NCBI RefSeq assembly: GCF_001836165.1
Contig: NZ_KV827648.1
Coordinates: forward strand, 124,001 to 188,000
Direction of reading: 5' to 3'
DNA: 64,000 nt
Origin: Corynebacterium sp. HMSC036D02
GTDB taxonomy: Bacteria > Actinomycetota > Actinomycetes > Mycobacteriales > Mycobacteriaceae
Below are positions 33,055 through 41,719 of the stretch, piece by piece (positions within the stretch are counted from its first letter, which is position 1; every line of letters begins with the position of its first letter). The notes under the pieces are model-generated. The model searched no databases. It was not told where the DNA came from and saw only the letters and a program-made list of their open reading frames with translations. The translations under genes were made by a program, and so were the position numbers.

Positions 33055-34097
33055 CGGCGGAATAGCCGCAAAATCTGCGGCAGGTAGCCGGCGATAACCA
33101 GCACGATGATGAGCCGGATAATCTGCACGGCTACCACGGCGGGGCCCGCCCCGCCTTCCGCAGACAGCGCAAGCACCGTCTCCAGTGCGCCGGGGGAGGT
33201 GGCGAGGTAAGCCTCGAAGTAGGTGATGTCCAGCCATGCGGTCAAAGGCAGGGCGGTCAGTGCGCACACGCCGATCACGACAATGATAAAGAGGATCGTC
33301 GCCGGCAGCTGCTTGGCGAAGGCCCGCAGTGCCGGTACCGACAGCCCACCACCGCAGACCCAGCCGATGGACATAAACGCCATGATTTTGAACACGTAGA
33401 GCGGCTCCAAAGTGTGGCCGGCTGGAATAACCTGAGCGACCAGCACCGTCAAGATGAGCGGCCCCAATACAGCAGCAGCGGGCAAACGCACCAGCTTGCC
33501 CAGCTTTTCACCAACCACAGCGATGGCGAGGGTCAGCAGCACGATCCACCACGTGATCTCGCCGTCAACGCTCATGTCCACGCCCTTGCCCGCGGGGGCG
33601 TCTAACAAGGAGACCACCAAAGGCAGCGATACCGAGACCGCCAGAAGGCGCAGGTATTGCGTCAGCGCCACGTAGCGGTAGTCAGCACCCAGCTCGCTAG
33701 CCAGCGCGGGCATGAGTGAGGCTCCGCCGGGCAGCATGGATAAAATGCCCGTTTCCCAGGAAATATCCTTCGGCTGTGAGCGGTGTAGCAGCACGCCGCC
33801 GGCGACGCCGATTAAAACAGTTATGAGTGACATCGTCACCGCGGCCGGCACAAAGCCAATGAGCGTGGAGGCAGGAACCAGGGTTAGTGGTATGCCGGCC
33901 ATCATTCCGATGAATCCGCGGGCGACAGAATAGAAGTGCTTATTAACGGCGAGTTCTTTGCCCGTCGTCAAGGCCATGGCACCCGAGACCACGATGGCGC
34001 CGAGGATCCAGGCTGCGGGTACGTGAAGGTAGCTAAATAATGCCCCGAGTGCTGCAGACCCCGGGGCCACGATGACCCATCTCGTACGAACAGACAT
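33051..34097 (-). CDS. AbrB family membrane protein (tandem AbrB duplication)
   Basis: 348-aa polytopic membrane protein with two repeats of the AbrB/AmoA-type module: AWILGAIVVSG..TG and later AAAVLGPLILT. The SPGALETVLALSAEGG loop near the end is family-typical. Homologues are linked to ammonia or small-solute transport without firm proof. The 3' end overlaps the DUF885 stop by 4 bp. The chosen start, ATG 34097, is only 13 bp from the divergent TauE/SafE start. Confidence 0.82.
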   Translation of the reverse strand: MSVRTRWVIVAPGSAALGALFSYLHVPAAWILGAIVVSGAMALTTGKELAVNKHFYSVARGFIGMMAGIPLTLVPASTLIGFVPAAVTMSLITVLIGVAGGVLLHRSQPKDISWETGILSMLPGGASLMPALASELGADYRYVALTQYLRLLAVSVSLPLVVSLLDAPAGKGVDMSVDGEITWWIVLLTLAIAVVGEKLGKLVRLPAAAVLGPLILTVLVAQVIPAGHTLEPLYVFKIMAFMSIGWVCGGGLSVPALRAFAKQLPATILFIIVVIGVCALTALPLTAWLDITYFEAYLATSPGALETVLALSAEGGAGPAVVAVQIIRLIIVLVIAGYLPQILRLFRR

Positions 34098-34110
34098 GGA
34101 ATCGAGTTTA

Positions 34111-34890
34111 ATGATGGACATGGATTTCGGATTAAGCGGTTGGGCGATACTCACCATTGGCGCTGCCGTGGCCGGATGGATCGATGCCGTCATTGGCGGC
34201 GGCGGGCTCGTGCTCATTCCGCTCATCCTGGCGGTCGCACCCCAGCTTGCTCCCGCCACCGCCCTGGCCACGAACAAGGTGGCGGCGGTCTCTGGAACGG
34301 CCTCTGCTGCCATCACACTGGTCAAGAAGGTGCGCCCACCGAAGGGCGAGCTCATCCGTATGGGCCTTATCGCCCTCCTATGCTCCGGACTCGGCGCTGC
34401 AGCAGCCGCACTCATGGACAAGGACGTCATGCGGCCGGTCATCATCGTGCTTATGGTGGCAGTCGGCCTCTTCGTGGCCTTTCGCCCAGACTTCGGCAGC
34501 GGCGAAGGAGAGGGTATCCGCGGCGGCTGGCGCACGTGGGCAGGGTTAGCCGCTGTAGCAGCCATTGCCTTCTACGACGGCATCTTTGGCCCCGGCACCG
34601 GTATGTTCCTCATCATGGCCTTCACCGCCATCTTTTCCCAGAACTTCCTTACCTCCGCCGCGATGTCCAAGGTGGTCAACACGTGCACCAACGTTGGCGC
34701 GCTCGTGGTCTTCATCGTGGGCGGCCACGTGGTGTGGGGCCTCGCCTTAGTTCTCGCAGCAGCAAATATCATTGGCGCGCAACTGGGCGCGCGAACAGTG
34801 CTCGGCGGCGGTGCGAAGCTCATCCGTTATGCACTCCTCACGCTCGTCGTGGTGATGAGCGTGTACCTGGCCTGGCAGCAGTGGGGTTAA
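34111..34890 (+). CDS. TauE/SafE family sulfite/anion exporter
   Basis: 259-aa membrane protein with two related halves: GWIDAVIGGGGLVLIPLIL near residue 20 and YDGIFGPGTGMFLIM near residue 155, the TauE hallmark loops. Starts at ATG 34111, 34114 or 34120 are possible. Substrates of the family include sulfite and organosulfonates. Confidence 0.87.
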   Translation: MMDMDFGLSGWAILTIGAAVAGWIDAVIGGGGLVLIPLILAVAPQLAPATALATNKVAAVSGTASAAITLVKKVRPPKGELIRMGLIALLCSGLGAAAAALMDKDVMRPVIIVLMVAVGLFVAFRPDFGSGEGEGIRGGWRTWAGLAAVAAIAFYDGIFGPGTGMFLIMAFTAIFSQNFLTSAAMSKVVNTCTNVGALVVFIVGGHVVWGLALVLAAANIIGAQLGARTVLGGGAKLIRYALLTLVVVMSVYLAWQQWG

Positions 34891-37076
34891 ATCCTGTTCT
34901 TCGTCTTTGCGGTGGCCACCGCAATCCACGGATCCTCCGGCCACGGGTGCTTGGGGTAGCGCCCGCGCATGTCCGCGCGCACACCGGCATAAGGCCCGGA
35001 CCAGAAGCTCGCTAGATCATCGGTGACGGCGAGCGGCCGGCCGGCGGGGGACAGTAGATGGAATTGCACTCGGTGGCCGCAGTATTCGGGAGACTCCGCC
35101 AATCCGAAACACTCCTGCAACTTGATGGAGACCACTGGGCGCTCGCCGGACCAATCGATCCTCGCAGCACGTCCGGACGGAACTGGCAAACGTTCCGGTG
35201 CGAGCTCATCCAAGCGGCTAGCTTCGGGCCACGGCAGCAGACGCTGCAGCGCTGGATACATGTCTGGGCGCCCGCCAATCGCCAACTCATGCAGCTCCGG
35301 CTCCAGCCAGCTCAGGTCATCGCTGTCCACGTCTGGCCAGGGCTCACCGTATGCTTTATGCAGATGCCGCATACGTTCCCGCAGGTTCTGGGCCTTGTCG
35401 TTGAAGTGAAACAGGTTTAAACCCTGTCCGGAGTTGCGGAGCGCCTCCACCGCGTCATCACCGGAGACCTTCACTGGCGTCTCCGACAACACGATGGCGC
35501 CTGCCGCACGCACCCGCACGCCGCGCACTGTGGAGCCGTCGAGAAAAGCTCGGGTTTCCTCCGTCACGCCGACGATGTCGAGCGCGTCCTTCTCCGCGAT
35601 GGGCACTGCTTCACGAATGATGGCGTTTCCAGATTGCGCCAACGACACCTCCGCCACCGCCAACCAGTCGTGACCATCCTCGAGAAACCGCGCACGCGTA
35701 CCGCTGGCGAGCAAAAACTCCTTGTCACCCACGCGCTTAGCCACGAACTCCGGGAAGGCGCTAGCGACCACCACGCCTGGGTCCACCGGACCTTTGTTGG
35801 GCACCAAGCGGGCCAGCCGCTTCGGATCCGAATCATCCAGCCGGGCAATCGTCTGTGCTGCCCCCGCGCCGTACTTTAACAGTGCCGCGCCCCACCGTGG
35901 GTGCGTCGGCAGCAGCGCCAGCTCTTCTCCAGCATCGAGCAGATCTAGGGTGCGGTGGGCGTCGGCAAGCGCGGCCTTCGGCGGTTGATCAAGCAAGGGG
36001 AAGTCCGGCCCTGCGCCCCAACAATCCATGAACAGCGCCGCCTGCGTGAGGTCCGCGGAGAGAATCTCTGGAATCACGTGTGGGGAAAAGTGCTGGTAGT
36101 CCTCCTGTGAATAGCAGCGGATGACGGTACCGGGCGCCTCACGTCCGGCACGTCCGGCGCGTTGATCGGCGCTGCTTTTCGACGTCGACACCGTCACCAA
36201 CCCACTCATCCCGCGCTGCGCATCTCGCTTGGGAACGCGAGATAGCCCAGCATCGACGACGGTGCGCACACCCGGCACGGTCAGTGAAGATTCCGCGATG
36301 GACGTCGCTACCACGATGCGCTGCTCTCTGGTGTAAAGCGCAGCGTCCTGCTCCTGCGTGGTCTGGCGGCCGTGGAGCGGAAAAACGTTATGGCCGCTCA
36401 ATGCATCACACACCAGGTTGACCTCGCGCACGCCGGGAACAAAGACCAGCGTGGACTCGTGCTGCCGCGCGGCAACCTTGGCCACGCCTTTCCAAAAGTC
36501 CCGATCGCCCGCGGCACGTCCTGGAATCGGTTCATAGGAGAGGCTGAGCGGGTACGTTACCGCCTCAGTGGAATGGATCGGAGCCCCTCCCATGAGCTGG
36601 GAGAAGCGGGAGGCGTCGACAGTCGCGGACATGGCAATAACCCGAAAATCATCGCGGAGCTGCGCCAACTCCAAGCACATGCCCAGTACCAGATCGGTAT
36701 CGAGCTGGCGTTCATGAACCTCGTCGATGGCCACGGCGGAAATCCCTTCAAGTTCCTGATCCCGCAACAGTCGGCGCAACAGCACGCCGGGGGTAACAAA
36801 CTCGACGTCTGCGCCTTTGCGGGAATCACCGCGTACCGCATAGCCGATGCGCTGGCCTGACAACTCCTGAAGGCGGTTTGCCGCCGCACGCACAGCTACG
36901 CGGCGCGGCGCGGTAACGAGAACCTTGCCCTCTACCTGGTTGGCCAACGCCGGTGGAATAAGCGTGGTCTTACCCGTGCCGGGCGGAGCCTGGACTACGA
37001 CGTGACCGGCGGAAGGCAGAGAATCAATGGTTTCCAGGACGGGAAGTCCTGTGCCGATCGCCTTGAGATCAAACAT
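34887..37076 (-). CDS. hrpB: ATP-dependent helicase HrpB
   Basis: 729-aa DEAH-box-type RNA helicase. Walker A APPGTGKTTLI and Walker B DEVH define the first RecA-like domain; SATVD and the second domain motifs ATSIAESSLTVPGVRTVVD and QRAGRAGR follow. The C-terminal HrpB domain includes GHRVQFHLLSPAGRPLAVTDDL and FWSGPYAGVRADMRGRYPKH. ATG 37076 gives a normal N-terminus and overlaps the acetyltransferase end by 8 bp. Confidence 0.92.
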   Translation of the reverse strand: MFDLKAIGTGLPVLETIDSLPSAGHVVVQAPPGTGKTTLIPPALANQVEGKVLVTAPRRVAVRAAANRLQELSGQRIGYAVRGDSRKGADVEFVTPGVLLRRLLRDQELEGISAVAIDEVHERQLDTDLVLGMCLELAQLRDDFRVIAMSATVDASRFSQLMGGAPIHSTEAVTYPLSLSYEPIPGRAAGDRDFWKGVAKVAARQHESTLVFVPGVREVNLVCDALSGHNVFPLHGRQTTQEQDAALYTREQRIVVATSIAESSLTVPGVRTVVDAGLSRVPKRDAQRGMSGLVTVSTSKSSADQRAGRAGREAPGTVIRCYSQEDYQHFSPHVIPEILSADLTQAALFMDCWGAGPDFPLLDQPPKAALADAHRTLDLLDAGEELALLPTHPRWGAALLKYGAGAAQTIARLDDSDPKRLARLVPNKGPVDPGVVVASAFPEFVAKRVGDKEFLLASGTRARFLEDGHDWLAVAEVSLAQSGNAIIREAVPIAEKDALDIVGVTEETRAFLDGSTVRGVRVRAAGAIVLSETPVKVSGDDAVEALRNSGQGLNLFHFNDKAQNLRERMRHLHKAYGEPWPDVDSDDLSWLEPELHELAIGGRPDMYPALQRLLPWPEASRLDELAPERLPVPSGRAARIDWSGERPVVSIKLQECFGLAESPEYCGHRVQFHLLSPAGRPLAVTDDLASFWSGPYAGVRADMRGRYPKHPWPEDPWIAVATAKTKNRI

Positions 37077-37692
37077 CGAGATCTTGGCGCTCCCACCTAT
37101 CCTCGTTGCCCTCCAGCGTGCGTACCACACGCCCCGGTGAGCCCAGGACCAGCGAGTTATCGGGGATATCCTTAGTCACCAGTGTGCCTGCTCCCACGAC
37201 GCAGTTCTTGCCGATTGTCACGCCCGGCAACACAGTGACATTGGCACCAAACCACGTGTTATCGCCGACGCTGATAGGCTTCGCAATCTCCCAACCTTCT
37301 GCCCGCATCTCATGATCGTTGACAGGATGCCCCACGGTAATAAGCGAGCAGTTCGGACCAATCATGACGTGGTCCCCGAGGGTTACAGGCGCCTGTGCCA
37401 GGATCGTCGCACCAAAGTTGATGAAGACGCCCTTTCCGATGGTCACATTGCAGCCATACTCCAAGTTGAGCGGGACGTGCAGCCCGGGAACCTCGGACTC
37501 CGGCGAAAACAGCTCCCGCAAGATCTCCCTCGCGCGCTCTGGATTGGTGTTGTGCAGCTCATTGAGCTCCTTGACCAGCAGGAAGCCGCGTCGATGTTCG
37601 GTGCTGACCTCCTCGTTGACACCGGGCATGAACCACTGCCCGCTGGTCATGCGTTCAAAGGATCCGCGATCCGCCAAGTTCTCCTGTGACAT
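37069..37692 (-). CDS. Hexapeptide O-acetyltransferase (maltose/galactoside acetyltransferase type)
   Basis: 207-aa enzyme. An N-terminal Mac domain (about residues 10-65, MTSGQWFMPG) is followed by a left-handed beta-helix built from hexapeptide repeats (IGKGVFINFGATIL, LGDHVMIGPNCSL, VGDNTWFGANVTVLPGV, IGKNCVVGAGTLVTKD). Acetyl-CoA is the donor; the acceptor is a sugar or related alcohol. ATG 37692 is preferred to an upstream start at 37740. Confidence 0.88.
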   Translation of the reverse strand: MSQENLADRGSFERMTSGQWFMPGVNEEVSTEHRRGFLLVKELNELHNTNPERAREILRELFSPESEVPGLHVPLNLEYGCNVTIGKGVFINFGATILAQAPVTLGDHVMIGPNCSLITVGHPVNDHEMRAEGWEIAKPISVGDNTWFGANVTVLPGVTIGKNCVVGAGTLVTKDIPDNSLVLGSPGRVVRTLEGNEDRWERQDLDV

Positions 37693-37792
37693 GGCAAAAG
37701 AATAGACATGTTGGGGTGGAAATGTCGATTGCGTCGGCATATCGGCGTAGGCTCAGACGTTGACACGTTAACAAAATGTGAAAGGTATATCT

Positions 37793-38330
37793 ATGGCGAA
37801 AATCGGCATCATCCTCGGCTCTACCCGCGACGACCGCGCCGGGCTGGCCATCGCTCAGTGGGTCACCGACCTCGCTCAGGGGGGGCGACGTGGACTACGA
37901 GCTCATCGACCTTAAGGCTTTCGACGTTCCGATCCTCACCTCCTCCGTTGTTCCTATGGCGGCAAACAAAAACTATGAGGACCCGAATGTGCAGGCCTGG
38001 TCCGATGCTATCGATTCCTGCGATGCCTTTATCTTCGTCACCCCGGAGTACAACCACTCCGTGCCGGGCGCTTTCAAGAACGCCGTCGATTCCCTAGGTG
38101 CCGAGTGGGTGGCCAAGCCGATTGCTTACGTGGGCTACAGCTTCAGCGGCGGCATCCGCGCGGTAGAGGCGTGGCGCCTCATCATGGCGAACTTCTCTAT
38201 GAAGCAGCTGCGCACCCAGCTGGATATCTCGCTGAATACCGACATGAAGGATGGCACCTTCACCCCGGCTGATTTCAAGGTCGGGATCGTCGAAAACATC
38301 TGCGCCGAGCTGGAAGAAGCCCTATCCTAG
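37793..38330 (+). pseudogene. NAD(P)H-dependent FMN reductase with a +1 frameshift in a G7 run
   Basis: The reading frame from ATG 37793 gives MAKIGIILGSTRDDRAGLAI, the flavodoxin-like phosphate loop, then shifts at seven G residues (37879-37885) and soon stops. Removing one G joins it to VDYELIDLKAFDVPIL and on to PEYNHSVPGAFKNAVD, giving an intact 178-aa reductase ending at 38330. Without correction, only a 146-aa fragment from GTG 37890 is open. It could be a sequencing error, a real lesion or a slippery phase-variable run. Confidence 0.88.
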
Positions 38331-38335
38331 GGCGC

Positions 38336-39028
38336 ATGGAAAAAGTAGCAGTCGTTACAGGAGCGTCCTCGGGGATTGGGGAGGCGTCGGCAAGAGCGTT
38401 GGCGGCTGACGGCTGGCATGTCGTCGTCGGCGCGCGGCGCGTGGAGCGCCTTGAGGCCCTCGCGAACGACATCGGCGGCGAGGCCTATGCCCTCGACGTC
38501 ACTTCGGACGAATCCGTAGCCGAATTCGTTTCCCACCTCGACCGCGTTGACCTCTTGGTCAACAACGCCGGTGGCGCGAAGGGCCTGGAGCCCCTCGTGG
38601 AGACCACCATCGAGGATTGGCAGTGGATGTATGAGGTCAACGTCCTTGGCACCGTTCGCATGATCCAGGCACTCATGCCGAAGCTGCGAGGCGGGCTCAT
38701 TATCAACATGGGCTCCGTGGCCGGGTGGAACGTCTACGAGGGCGGTTCCGGCTACAATGCCGCCAAGCATGGCGTCCGCGTGATTTCTCGTGCACTGCGT
38801 ATTGAAGAGCACGGCGTTCGCGTTACCGAACTCGACCCAGGCCGTGTAGCTACAGAAGAGTTTTCCCTCAATCGCTTTCGGGGCGACAAAAAGCGTGCCA
38901 ATGCCGTTTATGACGGCGAGCTCAACCTCACCGCAGAAGACATCGCTGAGGCAGTGCGTTGGGTGGCGTCCCTGCCGGAGCACGTCAACATTGACACCAT
39001 GACTATTAAGCCGCGTGCGCAAAGCTAA
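38336..39028 (+). CDS. Short-chain dehydrogenase/reductase
   Basis: 230-aa classical SDR. NAD(P) motif TGASSGIGEASAR, NNAG, catalytic Ser in MGSVAGW and YNAAK are all present, and PGRVATEEF follows. It resembles YdfG-type 3-hydroxy acid dehydrogenases. It starts 5 bp after the FMN reductase end. Confidence 0.9.
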   Translation: MEKVAVVTGASSGIGEASARALAADGWHVVVGARRVERLEALANDIGGEAYALDVTSDESVAEFVSHLDRVDLLVNNAGGAKGLEPLVETTIEDWQWMYEVNVLGTVRMIQALMPKLRGGLIINMGSVAGWNVYEGGSGYNAAKHGVRVISRALRIEEHGVRVTELDPGRVATEEFSLNRFRGDKKRANAVYDGELNLTAEDIAEAVRWVASLPEHVNIDTMTIKPRAQS

Positions 39029-39052
39029 TTTACCTGTTTCGCTGCAGGTGAG

Positions 39053-39071
39053 ATGCCTCTTATAGTGGCAT
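39053..39071 (+). promoter_or_regulatory. Candidate promoter/operator of the LysE-type exporter
   Basis: TATAGT (39061-39066) is a good -10 box 43 bp before GTG 39109. It lies inside the inverted repeat ATGCC-N9-GGCAT (39053-39071), so a repressor could overlap it. No good -35 is seen. Confidence 0.4.
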
Positions 39072-39108
39072 GCGTTAGTGAAAACGCATGTGAGTATGGG
39101 GGTGTTAG

Positions 39109-39756
39109 GTGGCTTTCAGCGCCATAGTGGCCTTGATGGGTGTGTGGTTCGCGGCGATGGCTTCGCCGGGGCCAGACGTGGTGCAGATTATTCGTTTGGG
39201 CGCACGCTCTACGCGCGCGGCGGTGTGGGCCGCAATCGGTAGCACCACCGGCTTGATGCTGTGGACCGTTGCTTCGCTAGCGGGGCTTACCGCATTGATT
39301 TCGGCGCATCCGGAAATCCTGGTGGCGCTGCAGGTTGCCGGCGGCAGCTATCTGCTGTGGATGGCATTTTCTGCAATAAGCAGCGGCATCAAAGAGCGTC
39401 GTGCTCCAGCAACCATCAATCCGCAACCGCGCGGGTTTACCCCGGACGGCATCATCAGACTCGGCACGGCGTACCGCATGGGCCTAGTCAGCGATCTTTC
39501 TAATCCCAAGGTACTCATCTTCTTCGGCGCTATTTTCGCCAACTTCATCGATCCGGGCATGGGATTGAGCGCGAATGCCACGGTTGGCTCTGTGTTGATT
39601 ATTGAAAGCCTCATCATTTTCGTCGGCGTTGCGTTGTGCACCCGTGCGGTGGCGAAGTGGATGGCAAAGAATTCCGCCGGGGTAGATATCTTCAGCGGAG
39701 TCGTGTTTGCCCTGCTTGGCATCATCATTCTGGCAGAGGGAGTTCTTGCGCTTTGA
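39109..39756 (+). CDS. LysE/RhtB family amino-acid exporter
   Basis: 215-aa membrane protein with about six helices and the family hallmark MASPGPDVVQIIRLG near the N-terminus, then GSTTGLMLWTVASLAGL. It probably exports an amino acid or derivative. The start is GTG 39109, with GGTGTTAGGTG before it. Confidence 0.85.
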   Translation: MAFSAIVALMGVWFAAMASPGPDVVQIIRLGARSTRAAVWAAIGSTTGLMLWTVASLAGLTALISAHPEILVALQVAGGSYLLWMAFSAISSGIKERRAPATINPQPRGFTPDGIIRLGTAYRMGLVSDLSNPKVLIFFGAIFANFIDPGMGLSANATVGSVLIIESLIIFVGVALCTRAVAKWMAKNSAGVDIFSGVVFALLGIIILAEGVLAL

Positions 39757-39775
39757 GCTGGGTATGCTGGTCAAC

Positions 39776-40054
39776 ATGCTAGAAGTCTCAATTAAGGGAG
39801 AATCCATTAAGCTCGGCCAGTTCCTCAAACTGGCCTCCTTGGTCGCCACCGGGGGTGAGGCCAAAGAACTCATCGAGCAGGGGCAGGTCACCGTCAATGG
39901 GGAGGTGACTAAGCAGCGCGGAGCAACGCTGGCGCTTGGCGACGTCATCTGCGTCTCCGACACCTGCGCCCGCGTCGTCGAAGACGACGACGATTATTTT
40001 GATGAAGCCACCGCCGATGATGACTTCGACCCGGAGAAGTGGAGGAACCTTTAA
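39776..40054 (+). CDS. S4-domain RNA-binding protein
   Basis: 92-aa protein with an S4 domain (KLGQFLKLASLVATGGEAKELIEQGQVTVNGEV) and an acidic tail DDDDYFDEATADDDFD. The YaaA/RlbA type often binds structured RNA such as rRNA. An in-frame ATG at 39764 is possible. The stop overlaps the next start (TAATG). Confidence 0.86.
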   Translation: MLEVSIKGESIKLGQFLKLASLVATGGEAKELIEQGQVTVNGEVTKQRGATLALGDVICVSDTCARVVEDDDDYFDEATADDDFDPEKWRNL

Positions 40055-40758
40055 TGCCTGCATTTGAAGCAGAAGTAGGAATGCCCTACTGGATTACCCT
40101 GGCCAGCTCTGATGTGAAAGCCTCCGAGAAGTTTTACTCGGCCGTGCTGGGCTGGGAATTCGAAGATGGCATTGCTCGGCTGCAGGGCCTTCCCATCGCA
40201 GAAATTGTTCCGGGTCAGGACACCTGGGCTACCTACTTCCTCTCCCGCGACTTGGAAGCCGACTGCGCCCGGGTTGAACAACTCGGCGGAAAAATCCTCG
40301 CTTTAGGTGCCCCGCTGGCGCTCGTACTCGATAAGTCCGGTGCCATGTTTGGTTTGACGCAGCCGGAGCTCGACCGCTTTGTCGCCGGTGGTGAGCCTGG
40401 CACACCGGTGTGGCACGAGCTGACGGTCTCGGATGATTTCCACTCCGCGCTGGACTTTTATGGCGAGCTCTTCGATTGGGAAATCCGCGGCGATGAGCAT
40501 TACGCGGTTGCGGAGGAAGAAGGCGCTGCCTTCGCTGGATTCTGGCACGCGGAAGGTTTGCCGAGCTTTTGGCAAACCTACTTGGGTGTGCGGGATATTG
40601 ACCAGGCAGCGAAGGCTGTTACGGACAATGGTGGGCAGATTATCCGCGAGCCCCACGATTCGCCATTCGGCCGCCTGTGCTTGATTGAGGATTCCACGGG
40701 CGCGGCACTTACCTTGTGTGAGGTCGAGGATGCCCCCGAAGAACCCATCGAGCTCTAG
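40054..40758 (+). CDS. Two-domain VOC (glyoxalase-like) protein
   Basis: 234 aa with two glyoxalase-type modules: WITLASSDVKASEKFYSAVLGW in the first and WHELTVSDDFHSALDFYGELFDW in the second. The pattern matches CFP30-like actinobacterial proteins of unknown substrate. Coupled to the S4 gene by 1-bp overlap and overlapping the next gene by 29 bp. Confidence 0.86.
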   Translation: MPAFEAEVGMPYWITLASSDVKASEKFYSAVLGWEFEDGIARLQGLPIAEIVPGQDTWATYFLSRDLEADCARVEQLGGKILALGAPLALVLDKSGAMFGLTQPELDRFVAGGEPGTPVWHELTVSDDFHSALDFYGELFDWEIRGDEHYAVAEEEGAAFAGFWHAEGLPSFWQTYLGVRDIDQAAKAVTDNGGQIIREPHDSPFGRLCLIEDSTGAALTLCEVEDAPEEPIEL

Positions 40759-41023
40759 AGTCACGGAGGTAGTTCTCCGCATACCTCTTGGCAATGTCTC
40801 CACCTACGGAGAGATTGCAAAAGTGGCAGGGGTCGGCCCGCGGTATGTGGGTTGGGGAATGTCGAAAAGCGCGGATCTGCCCTGGTGGCGGGTGGTCAAC
40901 AGTACCGGCCGCGCCCACACCTCTGCCGCCCAGGCCCATTGGGATGAAGAAGGAATCCCGCACCGCGGTGACCGCGTGGTGCTCTCTGAGTGCGGGCTGG
41001 ATGCGGCGGATCTGGGAGGGTGA
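40730..41023 (+). CDS. Alkyltransferase-like (ATL) DNA-binding protein
   Basis: 97-aa protein of the MGMT C-terminal fold. It has IPLGNVSTYGEIAKVAG and VVNSTGR, but the methyl-accepting Cys of PCHR is replaced: the motif reads LPWWRVVN. ATL proteins bind O6-alkylguanine and flag it for nucleotide excision repair without transferring the group. ATG 40730 lies inside the preceding gene. Confidence 0.85.
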   Translation: MPPKNPSSSRVTEVVLRIPLGNVSTYGEIAKVAGVGPRYVGWGMSKSADLPWWRVVNSTGRAHTSAAQAHWDEEGIPHRGDRVVLSECGLDAADLGG

Positions 41024-41376
41024 AAGTGCGCGCTTGGCTCTTTTTGAGCATCGCCATCTTCAGTGAGGTGTTGGCGACACTAAGCCTCAAAGTGGCGCTG
41101 GAGTACCCTGCGGTCTATATCGTGGTGGTGGCGGGTTACGTCGTCGCTTTTTCCGCCCTGCACCAAGTGTTGCGCTGTGGCATGCACGTGGGTGTGGCCT
41201 ATGGGATTTGGGGCGCAACCGGAGTGGTGCTTACCGCAGGGCTGTCCGCATACCTTTTTGGCGAACAGCTCACGCCGCTCATGCTGGTGGGCATGGGCTG
41301 CATCATCGTCGGCGTAGTTTGCGTAGAGATGGGCGGCCGGGCGCCGAAGACAACGCTCGTGGAAGTGGAGACATGA
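41020..41376 (+). CDS. Small multidrug resistance (SMR) family protein, first of a pair
   Basis: 118-aa four-helix drug/cation exporter subunit. The membrane Glu lies in SEVLATLSLK, and VAYGIWGATGVVLTA is the SMR signature. GTG 41020 overlaps the previous stop by 4 bp. It has a longer C-terminal tail than its partner. Confidence 0.88.
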   Translation: MKVRAWLFLSIAIFSEVLATLSLKVALEYPAVYIVVVAGYVVAFSALHQVLRCGMHVGVAYGIWGATGVVLTAGLSAYLFGEQLTPLMLVGMGCIIVGVVCVEMGGRAPKTTLVEVET

Positions 41377-41681
41377 TCTGGTTATCCCTTGCCATCCTCA
41401 TCGAAGTTGCTGGCACTTTGGGCCTGCGCATGCTGGCCGTTCACGGCCAGAAGGCATGGGTGGCGTGGGTCGTCGTGGCCTATGTGTCCTCTTATGCTTT
41501 CTTGTCGTTGGCGCTTCGGCAGGGCATACCGCTAGGCGTGGCCTATGGAATTTGGACTGCCTCGGGCGTAGCGCTTACTGCTCTTTTGTCCTTCATGCTT
41601 TTCCGTGAGCCTTTCACCTGGTTTAAGGTCTTAGGGGTCGCGCTGATCATTGGTGGAGTTCTTCTAGTCGACATGGGGTAG
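41373..41681 (+). CDS. Small multidrug resistance (SMR) family protein, second of a pair
   Basis: 102-aa four-helix protein with the functional Glu in LIEVAGTLGLR and signature VAYGIWTASGVALTA. Its start overlaps the first SMR gene by 4 bp, so the two are probably made together as a hetero-oligomeric exporter like EbrAB or YkkCD. Confidence 0.88.
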   Translation: MIWLSLAILIEVAGTLGLRMLAVHGQKAWVAWVVVAYVSSYAFLSLALRQGIPLGVAYGIWTASGVALTALLSFMLFREPFTWFKVLGVALIIGGVLLVDMG

Positions 41682-41706
41682 ACGACGATCCCTTCGTCGT
41701 TTTAAA
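41682..41706 (+). terminator. Intrinsic terminator after the SMR pair
   Basis: ACGACGA (41682-41688) pairs with TCGTCGT (41694-41700) and is followed by TTTT. A second partial pairing with AAACGACG downstream is possible. Confidence 0.65.
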
Positions 41707-41719
41707 CGACGGACCTTTC

